Source of the DNA: Sediminibacillus halophilus
GTDB taxonomy: Bacteria > Bacillota > Bacilli > Bacillales > Amphibacillaceae
DNA length: 64,000 nucleotides
NCBI RefSeq assembly: GCF_900103695.1
Contig: NZ_FNHF01000003.1
Coordinates: 62,001-126,000 of the forward strand
Direction: 5' to 3'
This document shows, one piece after another, positions 29,679-39,300 of the stretch. Every line of letters starts with the position of its first letter. Within the stretch, counting starts at the first letter, position 1. The translations under genes were made by a program, and so were the position numbers. Under the pieces are notes generated by a model. It was not told the DNA's origin, searched no databases, and saw nothing but the letters and a program-made list of their open reading frames with translations.

Positions 29679-30272
29679 TTGGAAGAGAACATATCCAATG
29701 TAGTAAAAATGTTCCCTGCAGTGGAACAAAATCAAAAGGTTGTAATAGGAATAGATGGATTAAGTCGTGCCGGGAAAACAACATTTGTTAGTTCTATTGA
29801 ACGGGACATGCAAGAGAAAAAAATTCCGGTTTGTATTTTTCATATAGACGATTACATTGTCGAGCGGAAAAGACGTTACCATACTGGATACGAAGCGTGG
29901 TATGAGTATTATTATTTGCAATGGGACATAAATTACCTAAGAAAATATTTATTCGAAAGACTCAAAGAAACAAAGGAACTACAGTTACGGACTTATGACG
30001 ATTTAGCCGATACACAATCATTACAGACAATCAAATTACTGGATACCTGCCTGATTATCATCGAAGGGGTATTTTTACAAAGAAAAGAGTGGAGGAAATA
30101 CTACGATTTTATGATTTACCTGGATAGCCCGAGAGAAAAAAGATTCCATCGTGAAAGCCAGACAACCAGAAATAACATAGAGAAGTTTGAAAAGCGATAT
30201 TGGAAAGCGGAAGACTATTATATGGAAACCGTTTCGCCAATCGAAAATGCAGATATAGTTGTTAGGAATTGA
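29679..30272 (+). CDS. Uridine-kinase-like P-loop protein
   Basis: 197 residues, TTG start. Walker A GLSRAGKTT (~residues 27-35), a hydrophobic strand plus Asp pair FHIDDYIVERK as in uridine/panthothenate kinases, and the downstream LDSPREKRFHRES. Bacillus has similar small 'kinase' genes (YrhA-like/uridine kinase family). Substrate unknown. Base composition is lower in G+C than the core. Confidence 0.75.
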   Translation: MEENISNVVKMFPAVEQNQKVVIGIDGLSRAGKTTFVSSIERDMQEKKIPVCIFHIDDYIVERKRRYHTGYEAWYEYYYLQWDINYLRKYLFERLKETKELQLRTYDDLADTQSLQTIKLLDTCLIIIEGVFLQRKEWRKYYDFMIYLDSPREKRFHRESQTTRNNIEKFEKRYWKAEDYYMETVSPIENADIVVRN

Positions 30273-30437
30273 AATAAATAATTAGTTTCCGCCGGTTATT
30301 ACGAACGAAGGTTACATATAGTTATCTGTTGGTGTTTCGTTGTCAAAATGCTAACTAATAATTCCACTAAAAAAACAGCCCTATATCCCCCTCGATCTGT
30401 TAGAATTGTTTTACAATTTAAAAAGGTGGAATTGAAA

Positions 30438-30767
30438 ATGTTGTCAATAAAAGACCGAATATGGGGCCAAATAAAGATAATTATTTCAGTAACCTTAGTC
30501 TTTGCTATGTTTTATTTGGAAGATGATGATACCAAAGGAATATTTCTTTTAAGTGCTGGGATTATTTTTACAGTGATTGGACTTATAATTTTTTCAAGAA
30601 ATAAGCAGGAGAAAACTATAAAAATTGAAGAAGGAATTTTTGATTTAATAATAGGAACTTTTTTTATCACTTACTCCATATTTCAACATTTAATTATTTT
30701 TATTTTGTACGTTATAGTTTTTATTTCGATAATTGTTTTCCTAAGTTATGGTAAAAGGGACCGTTAA
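30438..30767 (+). CDS. Small membrane protein, unknown
   Basis: 109 residues from MLSIKDRIWGQIKI; the earlier in-frame ATG (30348) has no ribosome site while AAAAAGGTGG precedes 30438. Four hydrophobic stretches (residues ~12-28, 32-52, 70-88, 90-106). I do not recognise a family. Confidence 0.6.
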   Translation: MLSIKDRIWGQIKIIISVTLVFAMFYLEDDDTKGIFLLSAGIIFTVIGLIIFSRNKQEKTIKIEEGIFDLIIGTFFITYSIFQHLIIFILYVIVFISIIVFLSYGKRDR

Positions 30768-31103
30768 AAATATGGCAAGGAAAAAATACAAATCCGGACG
30801 CCTCGCTCTCTATGAACCCTCTGTTCATTCTCGCTATAGCTCAGTTAACCTTCCATGCAAGGCGTGAAACAATATTTGTTTTAGCCCTTCTTAACGTGGT
30901 AAGACTTCCGGTTTCTCCATCCCAAGAATAAAATCAAAACCTTTTATAACAAACGAAATAAGAGGGATATTGAAATCCAAGGTAGTCCGTATTGCTATGT
31001 GCTCCTATTATGTTGCACCCGCTCCTGATGGCTTGGTTCCCGAGAGCAGACAGCTGTTCCTGCTAATAAAAACTCCTGCTTACGGGACTCAAATAAACTT
31101 CTA
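30768..31103. other. Intergenic stretch without recognised feature
   Basis: I see no ORF, strong hairpin or promoter pair here; it separates two convergent single genes. Confidence 0.4.
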
Positions 31104-31769
31104 CTATTCATTGATTATCTCAAGAGCTGACTGAATTTCTTCCCCTTCCATCGTGCGAACAGTTAAAGGTTCTTTGATCTCATCGAGCCCTATATAAATA
31201 AACGGGGACTTGTTCGGATTGCTTTCATCCTCCACCACATCCAAAACAACTTCTGTGCTTTCGTTTTGATTAACTTCCTGCACTTCCATTTTCTTTCCGA
31301 TATATTCCTCGCCGAGTATTAAATAAATTTGTTTGTTTCCTTCTGAAATCGTGGAAACGCGATAATGACTATACGTGTTGTCATTAACAGCGGTGTGCCC
31401 TTCATCAATAATCCAATAATCATCATCTTTTCCGTTCACCACGAATATGGTGGTGAAAAAGATCACCGGTAATACGACTAGACCGATTTTATCCCAAATA
31501 GTGACCTTTGTGAGTTTAGACGATTTCGTCAATAAAGGCATTGCCATCGTTCCCAATACACTAATTAGAAAGACACCTATTGCTAGAAAAACATACCCCA
31601 TTCCTTCAAACCCTCTTACAATGTAAAAACTATAAAGAACAATGATTAAAGCTGTAATAAATGTCAACAGTGGGGCCAAGTAAAACTGCTTTTTAAATTT
31701 TGAAAGGATAAAGAAGAAGCCAAAAACCAACAAACCTAAGAATAATCCATACGCAAGTATTAAATACAC
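31104..31769 (-). CDS. Membrane protein with extracytoplasmic tail, YesK-like layout
   Basis: About 222 residues from GTG 31769: the AGGAGG site lies seven bases upstream, inside the longer frame starting at ATG 31790, so the shorter start is better. Four hydrophobic segments in the first ~120 residues, then a hydrophilic ~100-residue outer domain (DDDYWIIDEGHTAVNDNTYSHY...). Similar in layout to YesK-family proteins; function unknown. Confidence 0.65.
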   Translation of the reverse strand: MYLILAYGLFLGLLVFGFFFILSKFKKQFYLAPLLTFITALIIVLYSFYIVRGFEGMGYVFLAIGVFLISVLGTMAMPLLTKSSKLTKVTIWDKIGLVVLPVIFFTTIFVVNGKDDDYWIIDEGHTAVNDNTYSHYRVSTISEGNKQIYLILGEEYIGKKMEVQEVNQNESTEVVLDVVEDESNPNKSPFIYIGLDEIKEPLTVRTMEGEEIQSALEIINE

Positions 31770-32036
31770 CCAATCTCCTCCTATAACCAATAAAACAATT
31801 GAGTTACCAAATGGCTAGTAAAATCACTGGTGAGCAAAAAGAAAACTTTAAGCAGTAGCTTTCCATTTATCTTTCATGGGTACCAGAATGGTTTCTTCTT
31901 ATTGGAACGCCTTTGTACTCGATATCAATCAAACGAAAAGCTCAGAGAAGTAAATGGCTCTGAGCGTTTTCTATGTTGAAACGGTATTTTTATATATTCA
32001 AATTAGCCTTGCTATGTGAAAATCTGCGTATTTGCT

Positions 32037-33029
32037 TCATCTCAATATCTTCTCGATCTGATCAATCTCCGACTCGGTGAAATCAGGCTTTTCCAAGGCT
32101 TTCACATTCTCTTCGATTTGCGATACCTTGCTGGCACCGATCAAAGCAGAAACGACCGCCTTCTCCCGCAGAACCCAAACAAGCGCCATCTGGGCAAGGG
32201 ACTGACCCCTGTCACGTGCTACTTCGTTGAGCTGCTGGACTTTTTCGATGACGTCAGGAGAAACATCTTTTTCGTTGAGTGAGCGGATGTACTGTTTGGC
32301 CGCCCGTGAATCTTCTGGAATCCCGTTCAAATACTTGTCGGTCAACAAGCCTTGGGCGAGCGGGACGAAGGCAATGCAGCCGGCACCGCGTTTAGCGAGC
32401 AGGTCGGTCAACCCGTCTTCGACCCAGCGGTTCAGCATCGAATAGGACGCCTGGTGAATGATAAACGGTGTACCCTGACGTTCCAAAATGTCGATCGCCT
32501 TTTCGGTGTCTTCGGCATTATAATTGGAGATCCCGACATACAGTGCCTTTCCCTGCCGGACGATCAAGTCGAGCGCCGCCATCGTTTCCTCTAATGGTGT
32601 TTCCGGATCCGGACGGTGATGGTAAAAAATATCGACATAATCCAGCCCCATACGCTTTAAGCTTTGGTCGAGACTGGCGACCAAATACTTTTTCGAACCC
32701 CAATCCCCATAAGGTCCGGGCCACATGGTAAACCCTGCTTTTGTGGAAACCACCATCTCGTCCCGGTAGCCGGCAAAGTCTTTTTCCAATATACGCCTGA
32801 AGTTCTCCTCGGCAGAGCCCGGTGGCGGGCCGTAATTATTGGCCAAGTCGAAATGCGTAATGCCAAGGTCGAACGCCTTGCGGATCATTTTGCGCTGGTT
32901 TTCAAAAACATCCTCGCCGCCAAAGTTATTCCAAAGACCGAGCGAGATGGCCGGAAGCTTCAAGCCAGAATTCCCACAACGGTTATAAGCAATCGATTCA
33001 TAACGATTTTCATCTGGTGTATATGCCAT
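32037..33029 (-). CDS. Aldo/keto reductase (YghZ-like)
   Basis: 330 residues from MAYTPDENRYESIAYNRCGNSGLKLPAISLGLW; AAGGAGGAA upstream on the minus strand fixes this start over 33119. Catalytic Asp/Tyr in FDLANNYGPPPGSAEENF, Lys in VVSTKAGFT, His in YHHRPD. Very close to E. coli YghZ (L-glyceraldehyde-3-phosphate reductase) by motif pattern; NADPH-dependent. Confidence 0.9.
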   Translation of the reverse strand: MAYTPDENRYESIAYNRCGNSGLKLPAISLGLWNNFGGEDVFENQRKMIRKAFDLGITHFDLANNYGPPPGSAEENFRRILEKDFAGYRDEMVVSTKAGFTMWPGPYGDWGSKKYLVASLDQSLKRMGLDYVDIFYHHRPDPETPLEETMAALDLIVRQGKALYVGISNYNAEDTEKAIDILERQGTPFIIHQASYSMLNRWVEDGLTDLLAKRGAGCIAFVPLAQGLLTDKYLNGIPEDSRAAKQYIRSLNEKDVSPDVIEKVQQLNEVARDRGQSLAQMALVWVLREKAVVSALIGASKVSQIEENVKALEKPDFTESEIDQIEKILR

Positions 33030-33087
33030 ATAAAAATTCCTCCTTTCTAAACTGATTCGTTGTTCACGAGAAAAACCCTTTTTCAAC

Positions 33088-33119
33088 CAGAAAAAAAGCT
33101 CCCATATAGATGGGAGCAT
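33088..33119 (-). terminator. Terminator after Lin0512-family gene
   Basis: GCTCCCAT / ATGGGAGC stem, four-base loop, followed on the minus strand by TTTTTTT. Confidence 0.88.
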
Positions 33120-33125
33120 TATTCA

Positions 33126-33485
33126 TCAATAACCGACTTCGACAGCGGCATTGACGATATACATCAGATCGTTTTCATCGTTCTCTTCTTCGAGAATGAT
33201 TCCGCTTGAGGTTGCCATGCCGCCATCCGTCAATTCAACAGTAGCGGAGCCAAACGGAATCACCTTTTTGACTTCATCCTTGTCGAGCTGCTGCCTGTCT
33301 AACGGGACGGCGAGACGTACGTTGACTTTCATGTTTTCCAACGATTGGCCCGGCAAGCTTTGTTCAATACCGGGCATCGAATTCGAGAGGATCGCATCGT
33401 CCACTGCCCGGACGGCTGCCTTGGTGATGTTTTGGCCATGCACGTCGATACCAGTTCCGGTCTGTACGAAAAGAATTTTATCCAT
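33126..33485 (-). CDS. Lin0512 family protein
   Basis: 119 residues, MDKILFVQTGTGIDVHGQNITKAAVRAVDDAI with the SMPGIEQSLPG segment, a pattern I recognise as the Lin0512 family (function unknown; ring-forming small protein seen with cofactor genes). Strong GGAGAGA site upstream. Own terminator; the neighbouring aldo/keto reductase has a separate promoter. Confidence 0.82.
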   Translation of the reverse strand: MDKILFVQTGTGIDVHGQNITKAAVRAVDDAILSNSMPGIEQSLPGQSLENMKVNVRLAVPLDRQQLDKDEVKKVIPFGSATVELTDGGMATSSGIILEEENDENDLMYIVNAAVEVGY

Positions 33486-33489
33486 GGGA

Positions 33490-34022
33490 AAATCTCTCCT
33501 TCCAAGTGAATAGAGATCTTGCCAAAGTCGAGGGGTACAAATAGCTTATAGTGAACATTTCCCGTCAAAGAACGGGGACAAACTTGGGATTGGAATTAGA
33601 ACGAGATAAGCAAACGAAATAAAAACTAGCAGGTCTTGCAAGATGCATAGTGACTGGGAGCCTATTCAGCAAGAGAGTAATCGGAATATAAATGAGAAAT
33701 TCCCAGGAAACATATCGTAGCTAACAATCAAATCGCAATCAAAGATGCAAAACCATCCTCCCCAAAATTTCGACAGAATCCTCCTTTATTTCCCCGGAAA
33801 TAATGGGGTACATGTTATTCTTTGAACAATCCCTCAAAGTAGTAGACAAAAAAGTCATTCACGGCCAGACAAAACGATGATTCCATCCCACATAAAAAAT
33901 CGACACATATTTGCCATTGTCTTAAAGTGGTTGAATTGATACCATATGTAGTAGATTAAATAGTTTTTATTACATATATAGATATTTCGCCAACTTAGTA
34001 GTATACTCTCAAAAAGATTGGG
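33490..34022. other. Long intergenic region before nrdI
   Basis: No gene-like ORF is visible in this ~530-base stretch. The last ~90 bases hold the candidate NrdR sites; the rest shows nothing I can name. Confidence 0.4.
33939..33985. promoter_or_regulatory. Candidate NrdR box pair
   Basis: ATACCATATGTAGTAG (33939-33954) fits the NrdR core C-w-A-t-A-T-a-T-w-G. A weaker ACATATATAG follows 31 bases downstream, the normal three-turn spacing of tandem NrdR boxes. The second copy is one base short, so confidence is modest. Confidence 0.4.
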
Positions 34023-34514
34023 TTGATATCCATGACGGGCATAAACATGAGAACAAAGCATTCGAACGACAGGGCACTTGCTTCGTTATCCGTCATTATA
34101 GTGTATGTATCGATCAGTGGTAACACGCGTGAGGTGGCCCAAATGCTTGCTGAGGAATTCGAGCGGCATGTCGGACAGGTTACGCTCTATAACATTTTGG
34201 GAAATGAACCCTTTCCCAACGTGCAGGCTTATGATGCCATGCTGATTGGCAGCTATACCTGGAATAACGGGCAGACACCGTTCGACGTAAAGGATTTCGT
34301 GGCCGATTTAGGCTATAAGCCGGAGAATGTGTTCGTCTTCGGCACCGGCGATACACAGTTTGGCGGGGATGATATGTTTTGCCTGGCAGCAGAAAAGCTG
34401 GCTAGATTTTATCATTCACCGCTTCCGTCGCTGAAGGTGGAGCAATCTCCAAGAGGAGAACAGGAACAAGAAGTCATCAACTGGATGAAAGGGGTATTAA
34501 CATGGCTAAGTTAA
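34023..34514 (+). CDS. nrdI: NrdI-like flavodoxin
   Basis: Up to 163 residues; the family core starts at VIIVYVSISGNTREVAQ, so the first ~25 residues may be untranslated. Flavodoxin-type FMN loop SISGNT and the typical SYTWNNGQTP and FGTGDTQFGGDDMF segments. NrdI supplies the oxidant that activates the dimanganese centre of class Ib ribonucleotide reductase. Its end overlaps nrdF by 13 bases. Confidence 0.88.
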   Translation: MISMTGINMRTKHSNDRALASLSVIIVYVSISGNTREVAQMLAEEFERHVGQVTLYNILGNEPFPNVQAYDAMLIGSYTWNNGQTPFDVKDFVADLGYKPENVFVFGTGDTQFGGDDMFCLAAEKLARFYHSPLPSLKVEQSPRGEQEQEVINWMKGVLTWLS

Positions 34515-35539
34515 CAAGAGCAAAAGTACTGGAACCAACAAATCCGAATAAAGCTACAGCGCTGTTTAACGGGGAAGCGAGCGGGATTCTCCATTGGGAC
34601 AATGTGAAATATCCGCATTTTTACGACATGCGGAAAACAATCCGAGGGCTTTTCTGGACAGCCAACGAGGTCAACATGGTGACGGATACGAAGCAATTCA
34701 GCAAACTCTCCGAACGGGAGCGAACCGCCTTCCTTAAAATCATCGGACTGCTTGCGACATTGGACGGACCGCAAACGGATATCGCATCGAAGATTTCTGC
34801 CTATTCGACAGATCCAAGCGTCAAATCATTGCTTGCAACCATCGCCGACCAGGAAAGCGAGCATAATCACAGCTATACATACGTTTTGGCTTCGGTGACA
34901 AATTACGATAACCAAATTGCATCCTTTAATGAAGGACGTACAGATCCTGTTCTGCTTGAGCGCAATGAACGAATCGTCGAGATTTATAATGAATTTGCGA
35001 CCAATCCGACTATCGAAACGGTATTAAAAGCAATGGTGTATTCTTCTTTATTGGAAGGACTATTCTTCTATAGTGGGTTTGCTTTCTTCTACAACCTGGC
35101 GCGCAATCAGAAAATGGTAGGTACATCCACGATGATTTCTTACATTAATCGGGACGAGCTGTACCACGGCCGCTTTATCAGTGAACTGTTCCGTGCCACC
35201 CTGACAGAAAATCCAGAGTACAATAACGAGAAATTCATCGAATGGGTTTACGACCAATTCCGCCATTCTGTTGAACAGGAAACAAAATGGAGCCGCTACG
35301 TGCTCGATGGCATTGACGGAATCCAGCTCGACGCAATGGAAGGCTATATCAAGTATCGAGCCAACAAGATGCTTCGCATGCTCGGTCTAAGCGAGATTTA
35401 CGAAGGCTATCAAGAGAACCCTATGAAATGGATCCGTGCCTATGCCGATAACTTCAACGGCACAAAATCCGATTTTTTCGAACAGAAGTCCCGCCAATAC
35501 ACTAAAACAAGCGACTTAAACGGATTTGACGATCTGTAA
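34502..35539 (+). CDS. nrdF: Class I ribonucleotide reductase, beta subunit
   Basis: 345 residues. All six metal ligands can be followed: Asp in LATLDGPQTD, Glu and His in DQESEHNHSY, Glu in LLEGLFFYSG, and Glu/His in NRDELYHG. The radical Tyr is in HSYTYVL. The sequence is rather unlike B. subtilis NrdF outside these motifs. It is coupled to nrdI, pointing to a manganese (class Ib-type) cofactor. No nrdE (large subunit) lies next to it. Confidence 0.9.
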   Translation: MAKLTRAKVLEPTNPNKATALFNGEASGILHWDNVKYPHFYDMRKTIRGLFWTANEVNMVTDTKQFSKLSERERTAFLKIIGLLATLDGPQTDIASKISAYSTDPSVKSLLATIADQESEHNHSYTYVLASVTNYDNQIASFNEGRTDPVLLERNERIVEIYNEFATNPTIETVLKAMVYSSLLEGLFFYSGFAFFYNLARNQKMVGTSTMISYINRDELYHGRFISELFRATLTENPEYNNEKFIEWVYDQFRHSVEQETKWSRYVLDGIDGIQLDAMEGYIKYRANKMLRMLGLSEIYEGYQENPMKWIRAYADNFNGTKSDFFEQKSRQYTKTSDLNGFDDL

Positions 35540-35544
35540 TAAAA

Positions 35545-35582
35545 AGAAAAATCCCGGCTCTTATACATGCCGGGATTTTTTT
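35545..35582 (+). terminator. Terminator after nrdF
   Basis: AAATCCCGGC / GCCGGGATTT stem with T-run. Confidence 0.9.
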
Positions 35583-35717
35583 ATGAGCTAGTACATCTAT
35601 TATAATTGCTTATAAGCAATAGTCTTTTTCATGTTTGCCGCAAACCCATGCATTTTCCATTTTTTCTCGTTATACTAAAGAGAATAGACAATATCACCGA
35701 TAGAAAAGGAAGAAACC

Positions 35718-36197
35718 ATGAAAATAACAATTATTTCTGTAGGAAAACTAAAAGAAAAATACTTAAAGCAAGGCATCGCGGAATATGTGAAACGCCTAGG
35801 AGCTTACGCGAAAATCGAGGAAATCGAAGTACCTGACGAAAAGGCACCTGAAAACCTAAGTGCAGCCGACATGGAGCTGGTCAAACAAAAGGAAGGCGAC
35901 CGCATACTCGCAAAGATTGGCGCCGACGACTATGTTATTTCTTTGGAAATAAAGGGAGAAATGATTACATCCGAACAACTCGCATCAAAAATCGACAAGT
36001 TGACCACCTATGGGAACAGCAAAATCGTGTTTGTGATTGGTGGGTCACTGGGATTAAGCTATGAAGTACAGCAGCGGAGTAATTATGCGCTTAGTTTTTC
36101 GAAGATGACGTTCCCTCACCAAGTGATGAGGCTGGTGTTGTTAGAGCAGGTTTATCGGGCGTTTCGGATTAATCGGGGGGAACCGTACCACAAGTAA
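35718..36197 (+). CDS. rlmH: 23S rRNA pseudouridine-1915 N3-methyltransferase RlmH (OrfX)
   Basis: 159 residues, SPOUT fold: [27 protein letters not shown] at the start, SAM-knot segment [10 protein letters not shown], and the conserved C-terminus [11 protein letters not shown]. It methylates pseudouridine 1915 in helix 69. In staphylococci the last codons of this gene (orfX) are the SCC attachment site, and an element has integrated exactly there in this genome. The coding sequence remains intact after integration. Confidence 0.97.
   Translation: MKITIISVGKLKEKYLKQGIAEYVKRLGAYAKIEEIEVPDEKAPENLSAADMELVKQKEGDRILAKIGADDYVISLEIKGEMITSEQLASKIDKLTTYGNSKIVFVIGGSLGLSYEVQQRSNYALSFSKMTFPHQVMRLVLLEQVYRAFRINRGEPYHK
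36180..36197 (+). other. attL: rlmH 3' end / left junction of SCC-like element
   Basis: GAACCGTACCACAAGTAA, the last six codons of rlmH (E-P-Y-H-K-stop). It matches the right-end copy at 62207-62224 in 15 of 18 bases and is the same site used by staphylococcal SCC recombinases. Confidence 0.88.
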
Positions 36198-36207
36198 ATG
36201 AGGTTTT
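36195..36207. repeat. Left terminal inverted repeat of element
   Basis: TAAATGAGGTTTT, exactly inverted at 62181-62193 (AAAACCTCATTTA). It overlaps the rlmH stop codon. Confidence 0.8.
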
Positions 36208-36333
36208 AAGTTCTAAATGTATCTATATTAACCTATGTGGTTAATCATTTAATAAATTTGACTGACTATTTGTAAATAGTAGTAGTTTGAATTAATTATT
36301 ATTGAAACTAAATTATTTTAGGGGTGAGAAAAT

Positions 36334-39300
36334 TTGTTTTTTGAAAGTATTGTATTACCATTCATTGTTGGCTTGGTTACTAATAAAGTGTCTGAATCCT
36401 TCCAGCAAAAAGATTTAGCTTTAGTGGTTGATGAAATATACAATAAATCAGTTGATGAATTTAATAAGAAATATCAAAATGCATATGGTGGTGCATATGA
36501 CAATTTTTTAGCTAGACAGAAGAATTTAGAACTTGTTATGAAAACTGTATTGAGTTTCAAAGATACCTCTGAAATCGAATTTGAGAATATATTAGATTAT
36601 TCAGGCAATCCTACACCTGAAGAAGTAGTGAAGGATTTCATTATTATTTTTAATGAGAATCTTAATAATGATGAGAGACTTATTCAGTATCGACATATGC
36701 GTGAGCATCACTTTTTAACTGAGCGAATAATGGATGATATTAAACAAATTAAACAAATTAGATTTAAAAAGTTTGTGAGCCCTGAAGAGTTTTTTGATTT
36801 CGAGGCTAACGGAAATATAACGGAAGCAAAGAAATTGGATAGTGATGTAAAAAGAGTGATTGATAATTTGAAAGTCTCTGACATAGTATTAATAGACTCC
36901 TTTCGAGGATTTGGAAAAACAGAGACTCTTAAAAATGTATCTATATCAAAAGGCATAGGGGATCTATTTGATAGCATCATCGTCATGAGGCATGGTGTGA
37001 GAAATATAGTTGATTCTTTGCAGTCGGAGTTTTTCCAAGAAAAAAAATACTTAATAATTGTTGATGATAGTGAATTATGCACGGGTGAAATTAAGGAATT
37101 ACTTAACTTTATGAAATCTGTTGGAGTATTTAGTAAATTATTATTGTCAGTTCAAACATATTCAAATGAGAAAATTAAATCTTTAATTATAAAAGCCGGT
37201 CTTTTTAATAGTATGGTGCAGGTGAGCTTGAATAATTGGGAGAGGGAGGACTATATTGATCTTCTAAGAGTGGCTGCACAAGTACCTGAGTATATGGATG
37301 AAGATATTATAGTTGCTAAATATCCTTCACCAACTTTAATCAAATGGATTGGAGAGAAGAAGTTATCATCAGATAAAAACAAAATAGAAGTTCTATTTCG
37401 TGAGCACAAAGAGTTACTAGAGAATGATACGTATGGAATATTAAATAATTATATATCTAGAGAAGACTGTAATAGGTTACTATTTAGCTTATGTTGTGCA
37501 GTCCCGTTTGATTTAAGTGATGAACAATGCAACTTAATTAATAAGTCGATTCAAAGAAACTATGACATAAAAATGATAGTTCGTTTAATGCAAAAAGGTG
37601 GTATTATTCGTAAAGTTGGGTATAAATATAGGTTTTATCCAGATATAAAAGGGGACATTTTTTTAGCATACTCATTAAATGATTTATATGACGTAAACAT
37701 TCTTGATTATTGGATTAGACATGACCAAAACAGAGTGTTAGAGAATATCAATGAAGCAGGACTAGTTAGTAAAATGGATATTCAAGATATCCTAAAGTCA
37801 CTGATTGACGAGTGGTCGCTTTCAGAAGCATATTATGAACAATGCAAAAATCTTGAAATCGCCAGCTATATTGTAAGATTTTCTCCAGAATCAGTTACTA
37901 ATCTTATTTATTGCTATCTTGATAGTGTTAAAAATGCAAATGGTGGAGACTATTTTCGATTAACAACAGATGATTTTGGTCCTGTGTTATTAAAACTCTG
38001 GAGATATAACAATGATATTGAAACCATACTTAATTTCTTATGTGAGCTGGAAAATATTCAAATAGACGGAACATATGATAATTATAAAGTGAAAGGGATT
38101 ACTAGGGACTTATTTTCTCCAGTGACAAACAGCCCGAGAAAAATAATAGAATCATTGACTATTCTTCAAAAATGGATAAGTAATGATAAAAATGCAGCTT
38201 TGACAATATTTAAGTATGCTGCTTCTGAAATACTAAAGGGAGGCCACGAAGTAACGAAACCAATAATTAATGGTATTCAATTTGGTGTAAGTGTAGTACA
38301 AGTAAGTGATGAAGTAGTTCGTATGCGTGAAAAATGCATTGAAATAATCGAATATCTAGTAAATAGTAGATTAGAGAATAATATTGTAAAAATAATAGAG
38401 TCAATTTGTCATGAAATCGGGGCTATGTCATTTGGAAAAAGTGAACCTGAAGAGAAGTCGCTAAAAGAAGTAATTGAGCAGGAACGAAAAAAGTTAGTAG
38501 AATTGCTAGGCAATAAGCTATTAGAATCTAAAGATATTTCAGTTAACATTATTATCGAAAGAATTTTGATATACTGGTGGGCTGGTCAATATTCAGGATG
38601 CGAATTTGCAGAGTCTTATTTGCTTCAGTTTAAACGTGATGGTAAATATCTGTTTGCAAAATATTATGTCGACGTCGATTATAGAGTTTTTTCTTTTGAA
38701 GAGATAGCAAAATTGGCACCTTCTAAAGAACGATGGGACTGGTTCGTTGATGAAGTAATGCAAAATACAAATGATAGAAGAGACGATTCAAGAAGAATTG
38801 CAGAGGTTTTACATAGTGAAATTAAAAGTGTGAAGGCTCTTAACAATTTCCTTATTTACGAATCCGAAATTATTAGTAATTTTGAGTTAGCATGGTCAAG
38901 CCCAAACATTATTGAGCGATGGTTTGAATATAACAATAATTTATTTATTGAATTTATAAAATCTATGCATTATTCAGGTGTAGCAGGATTTCTAAAGGCA
39001 TCAATATTTAATTCAGTAATTACTCATAGTAATCAAAAAGAGGAAATGATTAGTTCGTTTTTAGTACCTGAGGCCAATTTAACAAATGATGAGATATTCA
39101 TATTACTTAATATTGCTCAAGATAATTCTTTGAGCAATGAATATGTAGTAACTATGATTAATAGTATCATTGATATCTACAATTTCGAATATGCTGGAGG
39201 TATCATACATCGGTTGTACTTCATTTTTAAAAATCGTGAACGTAGTTACTTGATTAATATACTTTTGAAAATCATTCAAAAGTATCCTTTCAATGACTCA

